A stretch of 10,777 nt of DNA from DASTPP01 sp035762175 (GTDB lineage Bacteria; Myxococcota_A; Polyangia; Polyangiales; Polyangiaceae). Location: assembly GCA_035762175.1 (NCBI GenBank), contig DASTPP010000177.1, positions 1 to 10,777 on the forward strand, in the 5' to 3' direction. Position 1 is the stretch's first letter. Every line of letters starts with the position of its first letter. Positions 1 to 5,780 of the stretch are shown here, in pieces. The translations under genes were made by a program, and so were the position numbers. The notes under the pieces are model-generated. The model saw only the letters and a list, made by a program, of their open reading frames with translations. It was not told the DNA's origin and ran no database searches.

Positions 1-259
1 CCTCCCCCTCGACGAGGGCGAGGGCCTCGGCGAGCGCGGCCGCCGTCTCGTCGCGCTTCTCGCGCAGCGGGCGCATCTGCTCTTCGGGCGCGCGCTCCCC
101 TTCGCCGATGCGCACGGCCTCGGCGAACAGGTCGGCCCGAAAGCGAATGCGAGCCATCAAGTCGCCGGCGACGGCCCGAGCGAGCCTCGGGTTGCCGAAG
201 ACGCCGCCCACCTCGCAGCCGGCCAGCGCCCCGAGCCTCTTCAGCTGCTCGGGCTTCAC
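1..259 (-). CDS. Hypothetical protein, 3'-truncated by window edge
   Basis: The reading frame starts at a GTG (259-257) that shares bases with the TGA of the preceding 33-aa gene (GTGA overlap). A GGAGG five bases upstream decides this start. 86 codons are visible and the C-terminus lies outside the window. The product begins MKPEQLKRLGALAGCEVGG, then becomes a charged, Ala/Glu/Arg-rich stretch with many helix-forming residues (roughly 35-86), plausibly a helical or coiled-coil region. I do not recognise the family. Its position as the last visible gene of a tightly overlapping leftward operon indicates that it is co-translated with its neighbours. Confidence 0.7.
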   Translation of the reverse strand, partial: MKPEQLKRLGALAGCEVGGVFGNPRLARAVAGDLMARIRFRADLFAEAVRIGEGERAPEEQMRPLREKRDETAAALAEALALVEGE

Positions 260-357
260 GGCCACCTCCAGGCCCAGTAGAGCCCGACGCCGACGGCGAG
301 GGGCAGGAGCGCCACGAAGAGCGCGGCGGTGAGGAGGGGGCTGCCGACGTTGCGCAT
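256..357 (-). CDS. 33-aa single-helix membrane peptide
   Basis: The ATG at 357-355 shares its A with the TGA of the upstream gene (TGATG), and a GAGGG lies about seven bases upstream. The 33-residue product is nearly all one hydrophobic helix: residues about 6-30 (SPLLTAALFVALLPLAVGVG and on to YWAW) with a short polar start (MRNVG) and a WRWP end. That fits a single-pass inner-membrane peptide. Its stop overlaps the next GTG start. Small hydrophobic peptides in phage early operons include holin-like and toxin-like proteins, but nothing here assigns a function. The overlaps and ribosome site make it a real gene rather than chance. Confidence 0.6.
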   Translation of the reverse strand: MRNVGSPLLTAALFVALLPLAVGVGLYWAWRWP

Positions 358-653
358 CACCGGCCCTCGCTTTCGTCGGCGTCGTCTTCGCCCTCGCCCA
401 CCGGGTACGCCTCGTCGGCGAAGGGCGAGCAGCCGTGGCACAGCTCGCGATCGACGGTCTCGACGCCGAGACCGTCCTCGCCCGGCGAGAGCGTGACGTA
501 CTCCCACATGCGGGCGTCGTAGCCGCCGCACCTGTTGCACTCGCGCGCCCCGAGCACGACGTAGAAGGCACGCCACCCGCTGGCCTCGTTCGGCGCCCCG
601 TCGGCGCCGTCGACCACGTCCTCGACGTTCTGCAGATCGGGCCGGTGCGTCAT
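357..653 (-). CDS. 98-aa zinc-ribbon-like protein
   Basis: The ATG (653-651) overlaps the TGA of the upstream gene as ATGA, and a GAAGGGG about ten bases upstream is a usable ribosome site. The 98-aa acidic protein has two CxxC pairs, C39-x2-C42 (ECNRCGG) and C72-x2-C75 (LCHGC), 29 residues apart. This is the spacing of a four-Cys zinc ribbon or rubredoxin-like knuckle. The C-terminus is a Glu/Asp-rich tail. No enzyme motif is seen. The preceding gene encodes three more such Cys-pair modules, so the two may act together or on related ligands. Zinc binding is inferred from the Cys pattern; the biological role is unknown. Confidence 0.75.
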   Translation of the reverse strand: MTHRPDLQNVEDVVDGADGAPNEASGWRAFYVVLGARECNRCGGYDARMWEYVTLSPGEDGLGVETVDRELCHGCSPFADEAYPVGEGEDDADESEGR

Positions 654-1819
654 GGCTGCGCCGCCCCTTCCGCCGCGATGGCTTCGCGCTCGGCGTCGTC
701 CCCCAGCGCCCCCTCGCGGAAGCCCAAGGCGTCGGGCTCGCCGGGCCCGGGCAGCGCGGGGGCGAGCTCGTAGCCCGCCGCCTCGGCGCACGGCCGGCAG
801 AGGTGGCGCTGCATCTGCCCCGCAATCGAGTCGTAAAAGACCGCCGGCGCGCCGCAGGGGCAGGCCGCCGGGGGCACGTGGGCCGCGGGCGACGGGGGCG
901 GCACGTCGGCGCCGGGCGGCCTCGCGAGCGCCGCCGAGAGCGTCGGGATCGCGTGCCAGAGCGGCGACGACTTCTTCATCTTCTCGACCGTCGGGGCCCA
1001 CGACGGGCCGAGCCTCCGGGCGAGCCGGTCGATCTCCGCGTCGGCGTCGCCGCGCGCCCGCCAGGCCCACTCGATGGCGTCGCGCAGGCGCGAGACCGCG
1101 TCGCCCGCCCAGCCGCCCTCGCCGGCCCACGCGAGCAGGGCCGTCCGCACGTCGGCGCGCCGCACGGCGAGGCCCCGGTCCCGGAGCACGTCGAGGCCCA
1201 TCAGGGCGTACTCGAGGTGGCCCCGGAGCCCCCGGGCTTCGGCCTCGAGCTCGGCCCTCGCGGGGTGGCTCGCGCGCACGGCCTCGACGCAAGGCCCGCA
1301 CCACCTCGCCCCGTCGAAGGCGACGCCGCGGCAGCGGGCGCAGGTGAACTCGGCCCGGACGGCCTCTCGCGCCGCCTCGACGCAGCCCGCGCAGGCGGGC
1401 ACATCCTCCCGACCCCGCACCGTGCGGCGGTCTGTCGTGGGCGTGCCGCACCGAAAGCAGGGCGCGGCGTCGGCCTCGGCGCTCTCGGCCCGGCCGAGCG
1501 GCAGCCCCCAAGGGTTTTGCGGGTCCTTCGGCGGGCTCGCGGCCGGCCCCTTCGCGGGGGCCGGCGCGGGCGCCTCGGGCGCGCGGGGCTGCGAGTCGGC
1601 GGCGAGGACGGCGGGCTTCGGGGCGACGGTCTCGCGCACCCGGGCGAACGCGGCGCGCAGCCGCTCGACGAACTTGTCGGGCTCCTTCGCCGCCCACTTG
1701 ATAAGGTAGACCTGCAGCGCCTCGCGCGAGCTCTCGCCGAGCGCCTTCGTGGTGACGCGCTCGGGCAGCGCGTCGGTCGCGGTGAGGAACTTGTCGATCG
1801 CCTCGGCGGTCTGCCCCAT
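650..1819 (-). CDS. Protein with three Cys-pair zinc-binding modules
   Basis: A 389-aa protein. The start chosen is the ATG at 1819-1817, preceded by AAGGAG ten bases upstream and followed by a normal helical N-terminus (MGQTAEAIDKFLTATDALPE). An alternative ATG at 1894 would overlap the upstream stop as ATGA and add 25 Arg/Pro-rich residues. Layout: a helical region (1-65), a Pro/Ala linker (66-108), then module 1 (C121xxC124 and C143xxC146), module 2 (C160xxC163 and C174xxC177), a long helical segment (185-300), and module 3 (CPC at C320/C322 with C341xxC344). Each module looks like a treble-clef or zinc-ribbon knuckle, of a kind used for protein, DNA or RNA binding. No catalytic domain is recognised. 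It overlaps the next gene, another CxxC protein, by four bases. Confidence 0.8.
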   Translation of the reverse strand: MGQTAEAIDKFLTATDALPERVTTKALGESSREALQVYLIKWAAKEPDKFVERLRAAFARVRETVAPKPAVLAADSQPRAPEAPAPAPAKGPAASPPKDPQNPWGLPLGRAESAEADAAPCFRCGTPTTDRRTVRGREDVPACAGCVEAAREAVRAEFTCARCRGVAFDGARWCGPCVEAVRASHPARAELEAEARGLRGHLEYALMGLDVLRDRGLAVRRADVRTALLAWAGEGGWAGDAVSRLRDAIEWAWRARGDADAEIDRLARRLGPSWAPTVEKMKKSSPLWHAIPTLSAALARPPGADVPPPSPAAHVPPAACPCGAPAVFYDSIAGQMQRHLCRPCAEAAGYELAPALPGPGEPDALGFREGALGDDAEREAIAAEGAAQP

Positions 1820-1893
1820 CGCGGTCGCGCTCCTTCGCGGCGGCACCTGCCCGCCCCGGGGCACCCTCGCCTCGCTGTGCTGCCCGGCCGGCA

Positions 1894-2967
1894 TCAGGCC
1901 GCCCCCTTGCCGCCCGGCGCGGGCGCCGGCGTCGCCGCCTGCGCGACCGACGAGGCGACCCCGGGCTGCGAGCCCGCGGGCCACGCGGTCGGCTGCGGCA
2001 CGACCGAGAGCGGCACCTGGCCGGCGAGGCGCTTCGGCCGGGGGGCGCCCTTCTTCTCGGCGGCCTCGCGCCGCCGCGCCGCTTCCCGCTCGAGGTGCGG
2101 CGCCATCTGCGTGACGGCGTCGTCGGCGTACGCCCAATTGTGTTTCTTCAGCACGCCGTTGACGCGCACCTCGGTCCACGCCCCGAGCCCCTCCTTGCCG
2201 AAGATGCCCAACTCGCGGGCGAGCTTGCCGACGTACTGCCCGGACACGCCGTAGGCGTGTCCGATCGACTCGGCCGAGCTGAGGCCGGTCGTGTCGACGG
2301 GCACGGTGATGACGGCGCTCTGCCCGGGCTTGAGCCCCGCGATGGCCGGCGGAAGAGCCGCCGGCCACGACATGCCCTCGACGGGCGCCGTCACGTCGTA
2401 GCCCGAGGCCTTCTTCGCGAGTTCGGCGTACTTGAGGCTCGCCGCCTCGTCGGTGAGCTTGCCCGTCTTGAGCGCGAGTTCGATCGAGCGGCCCGCCGCG
2501 CGCACCGCCGCGTCGGGCATCAGGGGCGGCGCCGGCGGGGGCTCGGCGGCCGGGGCCTGGCGGGGCAGCTCGCCCCGGCGCGCCGCCACGAAGACCTTCA
2601 CGATGGCCTGCGTCGCCTGCACCGCCACCCGGGTGCGCAGGCGCGTCAGCACGACGAGGGCCGCCGCCTCGTTCAGGTAGTAGACCTCCCCGTCGCGCTC
2701 GGCGCCCGAGCCGATGGCGATGGCCTCCCGCTCGAGCCACGCCCGGGGCTTGTCCGGCGCCTCGGGACCATCGCGCAGCTCGGCGCGATGGTCCGCGCGG
2801 TTGTCGACGACGGCGACGGCCCCGTCGTCGGCCGCCTGCCGGATGGCCCGGCGCACGTCGCGGGGCCGGGCGAGCCCCGCGCGCTCGCCGAGGTCGAGGT
2901 CTCTGACCCGGGGCTCGCCCCCGTCGACCCGGAGCGTCCAACCGTCCAAAACGATTTGATTCGACAT
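1894..2967 (-). CDS. Phage antirepressor-like regulator (Rha/BRO-like N-terminus)
   Basis: A 357-aa protein starting at the ATG at 2967, with GAGAGG five bases upstream. The N-terminal region (about 5-133) reads like the N-terminal domain of phage Rha/BRO-type antirepressors: a beta start (IVLDGWTLRV), a 'GEPRVRDLDLGERAGLARPR' segment followed by helices, then 'YYLNEAAALVVLTRLRTR' and 'AIVKVFVAARRGEL', the YxLxE / helix / VFxAxR pattern of that family. A Pro-rich linker follows (134-150). Residues about 225-291 resemble a winged-helix C-terminal domain (SAESIGHAYGVSGQYVGKLA, RELGIFGKEG, then W and Y at 264/278) as in KilA-C/ANT modules. The tail is Ala/Pro-rich. Known antirepressors bind and inactivate phage repressors. 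The family match is by eye, so the exact class is uncertain, but a phage-type regulator is likely. Confidence 0.7.
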   Translation of the reverse strand: MSNQIVLDGWTLRVDGGEPRVRDLDLGERAGLARPRDVRRAIRQAADDGAVAVVDNRADHRAELRDGPEAPDKPRAWLEREAIAIGSGAERDGEVYYLNEAAALVVLTRLRTRVAVQATQAIVKVFVAARRGELPRQAPAAEPPPAPPLMPDAAVRAAGRSIELALKTGKLTDEAASLKYAELAKKASGYDVTAPVEGMSWPAALPPAIAGLKPGQSAVITVPVDTTGLSSAESIGHAYGVSGQYVGKLARELGIFGKEGLGAWTEVRVNGVLKKHNWAYADDAVTQMAPHLEREAARRREAAEKKGAPRPKRLAGQVPLSVVPQPTAWPAGSQPGVASSVAQAATPAPAPGGKGAA

Positions 2968-2976
2968 AGGGACCTC

Positions 2977-3987
2977 TCACGGCCCCGACCCCAGGCCGGC
3001 GCGGTCGCGCGAGCTCTGGGGCGGGGCGGCCGCGCCGGGGCGGCCCGGCGGGCAAGCCGATAAGGGGTTGAAGTTCCCGGGCACGAGGTACTTGTCGAGC
3101 AGGCACCCGGGGCAGGTGAGCTCGGCCGCGTACACGAGGCGGTTGGCCCCGTGGCCGTCGGGCCCGACGTGGAAGCCCACGACGCGGCCGGGGAACGCCC
3201 CCGGGCTCGTCGGGCCGGTGCCGGGCGCGCACCCGCTCGCCGTCGGCACGCACCCGTTCATGTCGTAGACCACGATCGAGCCCGCGGCCGACTCGGGCGA
3301 GCCCGGCAGCGTGTCGCACGTGTGCGAGCCCGAGCCGACGTCGGCGATGCGGCAGTCGGCGTCGGCGAGGATGGCCGGCGCGTTGTAGCCCGCGCCGATC
3401 AGCTCGTCGGCGGTGTTGGTCTGCGCCGTGAGCGCGCCCTTGTTCGTGTTCCAGCGCACCAGGAAGTGCTCGTCCGAAGCCGCCACGCCGTCGGCGCGCA
3501 GCCCGAGCTGCGCGACCATGAAGCCCGAGCCGACGTCGAGCCCCTCGGCGACGACCGGGTAGCCGTCGCCCGAGGCGACCGGCCCCGCGGTCGAGCAGGC
3601 CTCGGACGGGTAGGCGTCGAACACCACCCAGCTCTTCTTGCCCTTCACCTGCGTGCGGCAGTGCGCCGGCACGAGCACCTTGTTGTCGCGGGTGACCAGG
3701 GTGGCCGTGCATTCCTTGCCCGTGTCGCCCCGGACCCACGTGGCGGTGGTGTCGGCGATGGCCTCGACGAGCACGCCGTCGTCGCCGCACTCGGGGTGGC
3801 GCAGGCCGTTCGGCCCGACGACGACGCCCGGGGTCGGCCCGGCCGGCGCCCCCGGCGCCCACGGGTCGGCGTGGGCGCCGAGCGCCGCCGCCGACTCGCC
3901 CGCGCCCGCCGGCGCATCGCCCCCCTCGGCGCACGCCCCGAGGGCGAGCGCCATCCCGACAACCGCCGCGTAAATCGATTTGAACAT
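2977..3987 (-). CDS. Trypsin-fold lipoprotein, probably catalytically degenerate
   Basis: A 336-aa protein starting at the ATG at 3987, behind GGGGAGGA eight bases upstream. Residues 1-18 form a lipoprotein signal (hydrophobic core, then L16-G17-A18-C19), so it is probably anchored to the cell envelope at Cys19. A linker of about 45 residues follows. Residues about 68-290 follow the S1 chymotrypsin pattern: C93 with 'VLVPAHC' gives the conserved disulfide pair C93/C110 and catalytic-type His109; 'GSGFMVAQLGL' (153-163) sits where the Asp strand is expected; 'CDTLPGS' (224-230) leads to the nucleophile region; and 'GRVVGFH' (267-273) fits the strand after it. Two key features are abnormal: a Gly where Asp is expected, and an interrupted GxSG motif (GS-PESAA-GS). 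A stop ten bases before the antirepressor gene suggests co-transcription. A scaffold or decoy role is possible. Confidence 0.75.
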   Translation of the reverse strand: MFKSIYAAVVGMALALGACAEGGDAPAGAGESAAALGAHADPWAPGAPAGPTPGVVVGPNGLRHPECGDDGVLVEAIADTTATWVRGDTGKECTATLVTRDNKVLVPAHCRTQVKGKKSWVVFDAYPSEACSTAGPVASGDGYPVVAEGLDVGSGFMVAQLGLRADGVAASDEHFLVRWNTNKGALTAQTNTADELIGAGYNAPAILADADCRIADVGSGSHTCDTLPGSPESAAGSIVVYDMNGCVPTASGCAPGTGPTSPGAFPGRVVGFHVGPDGHGANRLVYAAELTCPGCLLDKYLVPGNFNPLSACPPGRPGAAAPPQSSRDRAGLGSGP

Positions 3988-4057
3988 GCGTAAAATCCTC
4001 CCCAGTCGGTGAACTGCGTCCCGAGCCGCCCGTTGCGCACCGCGCGGGCCGGCGGCC

Positions 4058-4076
4058 GGCGCCTCGGCGAGGCGCC
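4058..4076. repeat. Perfect inverted repeat between genes
   Basis: GGCGCCTCG and its complement CGAGGCGCC are separated by one base, giving a strong GC hairpin. It lies in the 106-bp gap between the 70-aa gene (stop at 4094) and the protease-like lipoprotein gene (start at 3987). No T-run follows on either strand, so it is not a typical intrinsic terminator. It could be an mRNA-processing or stabilising hairpin that uncouples the expression of the two neighbours. Confidence 0.5.
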
Positions 4077-4093
4077 CGGCGTCGGCCGGCGCG

Positions 4094-4306
4094 TCAGTCT
4101 TCGGGCGCGGGGAAGAGCACCCAGACGGCGTAGCGGCCGCTGTGCACGTCCGGCTCGAGCCGCTCGAGCCGGACGTCCGACGCGCCCGGGTCGGCGAGCC
4201 GCTCGGCGAGCGCGGCGCGCGCCTCGTCCTCGCCCTCGTAGGGGCGCCCGAGCCTCGAGCCGCCCGACGTCCAGTAGAGCCAATACGTGGTCTTGGTGAT
4301 GAGCAT
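4094..4306 (-). CDS. 70-aa hypothetical protein
   Basis: The ATG at 4306 is preceded by GGGAGG at five bases, a convincing ribosome site. The 70-residue product starts MLITKTTYWLYWTSGGSRLG and reads as a short aromatic beta-strand segment, an acidic helix (GEDEARAALAERLAD, about 25-39), and a further beta pair ending AVWVLFPAPED. This suggests a compact alpha/beta domain with no Cys and no membrane span. I do not recognise a family. It is set apart from its neighbours by gaps of 85 and 106 bases that each contain a GC hairpin, unlike the overlapping genes upstream. Confidence 0.65.
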   Translation of the reverse strand: MLITKTTYWLYWTSGGSRLGRPYEGEDEARAALAERLADPGASDVRLERLEPDVHSGRYAVWVLFPAPED

Positions 4307-4354
4307 CGCCGCCTCCCGTCCCTTCGTTCCCCGGCGCCTCGCGCGCCGACCTCC

Positions 4355-4371
4355 GGCCCCGGCGAGGGGCC
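4355..4371. repeat. Short GC hairpin in 85-bp gap
   Basis: GGCCCC and GGGGCC form a six-base stem with the loop GGCGA. It lies just after the stop of the two-helix membrane protein gene (4392) on the leftward transcript. No T-run follows, so terminator activity is unproven. Confidence 0.35.
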
Positions 4372-4391
4372 CGCGGTCGACGGGCGAGGCG

Positions 4392-4604
4392 TCAGCCCTC
4401 GGCCGCCCAGGCGAGCGGCGCCTCGCCCTCGGGCTCGGGCGGCCTCGAGCGGTTGACGCGCCAGGCGATGGCGTCGCCGCCGGCGCAGAGCGCGAGGCCG
4501 GCGGCGAGGGTGGCCCAGCTGCCGACGCGCGCCCCGAGGGCCGCGAGCGACCAGCCGGCCGCGAGCAGGGCGAGGCGCAGGGCGAGCAGGCCGCGGAGCG
4601 TCAC
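4392..4604 (-). CDS. 70-aa two-helix membrane protein
   Basis: The gene starts at a GTG (4604-4602) that shares bases with the TGA of the preceding gene (GTGA). GGAGG seven bases upstream makes this start well supported. The 70-aa product has two adjacent hydrophobic stretches: about 5-24 (GLLALRLALLAAGWSLAALG) and about 27-45 (VGSWATLAAGLALCAGGDA), joined by a very short turn. A polar, acidic tail follows (NRSRPPEPEGEAPLAWAAEG). It is therefore a helical hairpin in the inner membrane, with both ends probably on the same face. The size and hairpin topology resemble small phage membrane proteins such as holins, but no family can be named. The last codon is about 85 bases before the next gene. 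Confidence 0.7.
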   Translation of the reverse strand: MTLRGLLALRLALLAAGWSLAALGARVGSWATLAAGLALCAGGDAIAWRVNRSRPPEPEGEAPLAWAAEG

Positions 4605-4855
4605 GACCCCGCCTCCAAAAGCAGGACCGCGCCCGCGAACGCGCCCCAGCAGTCGACGTCGGCCGCGCCGGCGGCCGCGGCCGCCTCGTAGGCGCGCTCG
4701 CCCCGCGCCGCCGCCGGCGCCGGCGTGCCGAAGGCGTTGCGCCCGTCGAGCCCGATAAGGGCGCCCGCGACCGCGCGCCGCGTCTCGAGCGGGCCGAAGC
4801 CCGCCGCGCGGCCCGCGGCGTAGACGTCGCGGGCGAAGGCCCCGAGCGGGCTCAA
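4601..4855 (-). CDS. 84-aa small protein, tandem paralogue of upstream gene
   Basis: The start is a TTG (4855-4853) overlapping the TGA of the upstream gene (TTGA). The ribosome site is weak, so translation is probably coupled to the gene before it. The TTG choice is supported by homology: from that residue the product lines up with the upstream 77-aa protein without gaps over 38 positions, sharing 18 residues including G5, F7, V11-Y12, R16-A17, G19, P22 and AGAL-x-G (30-35). A shared RGERA follows later. This copy has an extra Ala-rich stretch (about 58-65) before the common end with W and FAxAVL. It is probably a small helical soluble protein. Function is unknown; the two look like products of a local gene duplication. 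Confidence 0.7.
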   Translation of the reverse strand: MSPLGAFARDVYAAGRAAGFGPLETRRAVAGALIGLDGRNAFGTPAPAAARGERAYEAAAAAGAADVDCWGAFAGAVLLLEAGS

Positions 4856-5085
4856 GGCGCGCCCCCGTCCCGGCCCGAGAGCACCGCGTCGGCGAAGCCC
4901 GACCAGCCCGCGCCGTCGGCGAGCGCGCGCTCACCCCGCAGGGCCGCCTCGCCCAGGTGGTCGGCGAGAAGGCCGGCCGAGCCAAGCAGGGCGCCGGCGG
5001 CCGCGAGCCGGGCGTAAGCGGGGGCCTGGCCCGACGCGCGCGACGCCCAGTAGACCGCCGCGCAGAAGAGGCCCTCGCGCGTCAC
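4852..5085 (-). CDS. 77-aa small protein, tandem paralogue of downstream gene
   Basis: The gene starts at a GTG (5085-5083) overlapping the preceding TGA (GTGA), with a G-run about six bases upstream. The product begins MTREGLFCAAVYWASRASGQ, continues with AAAGALLGSAG and LRGERALADGAG, and ends with GFADAVLSGRDGGAP. It is Ala/Gly-rich and mostly helical, with no clear membrane span. It is a divergent copy of the next gene downstream (see that entry for shared positions). Side-by-side copies with stop-start overlap suggest duplication within the operon, possibly giving a hetero-oligomer. No known family is recognised. Confidence 0.7.
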   Translation of the reverse strand: MTREGLFCAAVYWASRASGQAPAYARLAAAGALLGSAGLLADHLGEAALRGERALADGAGWSGFADAVLSGRDGGAP

Positions 5086-5438
5086 GCCGCACCCCCGACC
5101 ATCTCGGAGGCGAGCGCGCCGCCGTACGCGTCGCAGTCGTCGCGCTCCTCCGCCCCCGGGCGCGAGGGCCCGAGCGTCGCGGCGACGCGGCGCAGGTGCT
5201 CGCGGCCCACCACCAGCTCGCGCGAGGCCTCGCGCGTGAGCGCGTCACGGTGCAGGCAGCGGCGCATCTCGAGCGCCGCCGTCTCGACGCCGGCCGCGAG
5301 GGCGCACCCGCCCGCGCGCCGGGCGAGCCGCGCCGACGCCGCCCGCCGTTCCTGGCGCGCGAGCGCCCGCCCCGTCTCGGCCGACGACGCCGGCCTCCCC
5401 CCCTTCCCGACACCCTTCAGAAAAACCGTCTTTGCCAT
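5082..5438 (-). CDS. 118-aa hypothetical protein, first gene of leftward operon
   Basis: The ATG at 5438 has GGGGAG about four bases upstream and lies roughly 20 bases downstream of a consensus-like promoter (5460-5488), so this is the leader gene of the operon. The 118-aa product has a basic N-terminus (MAKTVFLKGVGKGGRPASSA), a long Ala/Arg helix (about 20-45), a central helix with 'ALEMRRCLHRDALTREASRE', and an acidic end with 'AEERDDCDAYGGALASEM'. The Arg-rich helical content would suit nucleic-acid or protein binding, but no HTH or other motif is recognised. It overlaps the next gene by four bases. Confidence 0.7.
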   Translation of the reverse strand: MAKTVFLKGVGKGGRPASSAETGRALARQERRAASARLARRAGGCALAAGVETAALEMRRCLHRDALTREASRELVVGREHLRRVAATLGPSRPGAEERDDCDAYGGALASEMVGGAA

Positions 5439-5459
5439 CGCGCTCCCCGTCTGACGAGA

Positions 5460-5488
5460 ACACTAGTCGCGACGAGAGAACGTGTCAA
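5460..5488 (-). promoter_or_regulatory. Sigma70-type promoter with overlapping operator
   Basis: Read leftward, a perfect -35 TTGACA (5488-5483) is followed by a 17-base spacer and a -10-like TAGTGT (5465-5460). It lies about 20 bases before the first ATG of the eleven-gene block. The spacer and -10 contain an imperfect palindrome centred on TCGCGA (5468/5472 region), with arms CTCGTC and GACTAG. The same arrangement (TTGACA, then TCGTC next to GACTAGT) occurs at 10175-10203, here with two extra central bases. This suggests control by the same HTH protein. A further CTAGTAT half-site lies at 5504-5510, read leftward. Confidence 0.65.
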
Positions 5489-5780
5489 GCTGGACTGAGT
5501 GAAATACTAGACAGTCGCAACCAAGCGCCACACACCTGAACGCCCGCATAGCGGGTCGGGCTCGGGCGTCGAGCGACAGGCGCCCCCTTATCGAGGGGGG
5601 CGACAGCCGAGGGGGCTAGGCGGGCCCGCTCGCGACTTAAACTTCGTCGCGGAATGGGGGCGCCACTAGGAAGTGGTCGTCGCCGCCCGGCGCGTCGCTC
5701 GCGCGCGAACATGCCGACCATCCACCTGAAGACACTCGGCCGCTACTGCCACAAGGCGCACGCCCACGCGACTTCGAGGC
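5489..5780. other. Non-coding gap with several hairpins
   Basis: This stretch lies between the stop of the lipoprotein gene and the promoter of the next leftward block. I see no credible gene in it. It contains GC-rich inverted repeats at 5540-5569 (ACGCCCG/CGGGCGT, with an alternative inner CCCGC/GCGGG), 5581-5602 (CGCCCCC/GGGGGCG around TTATCGAG), 5631-5651 (CGCGAC/GTCGCG around TTAAACTTC) and 5663-5676 (CCACT/AGTGG). None has a T-run, but together they probably end or attenuate the kinase operon transcript. A structured RNA is possible. No tRNA-like arm set was found on either strand. Confidence 0.5.

Noticed and set aside
1820..1894. ATG at 1894 as the start of the three-module zinc protein
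   Set aside because: It would give an ATGA overlap and has a G-run upstream, but the added residues are Arg/Pro-rich filler, and the ATG at 1819 has a better AAGGAG. Kept as an alternative only.
650..3934. Very long minus-strand open frame of 1094 codons
   Set aside because: Only its last third is a real gene; the upstream part is an Arg/Gly/Pro-rich shadow of the antirepressor and protease-like genes in another frame.
3151..3993. 280-aa plus-strand open frame opposite the protease-like gene
   Set aside because: Arg/Gly/Val-rich shadow with no ribosome site; the minus strand has signal peptide, lipobox and fold motifs.
5082..5438. 118-aa protein as a third member of the tandem small-protein family
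   Set aside because: Its C-terminal DDCDAYGGALASEM faintly resembles the W/FAxAVL ends of the two paralogues, but the rest does not align and Ala/Gly composition can explain it.
5485..5721. 78-aa open frame on the minus strand in the intergenic gap
   Set aside because: Its only ribosome-like bases (AGGTGG) abut the ATG with no spacing, the composition is Arg/Ser/Pro-rich noise, and its end runs through the promoter at 5460-5488.
5600..5780. tRNA or attachment site
   Set aside because: No T-arm consensus, anticodon stem or long direct repeat with another part of the window could be found on either strand.
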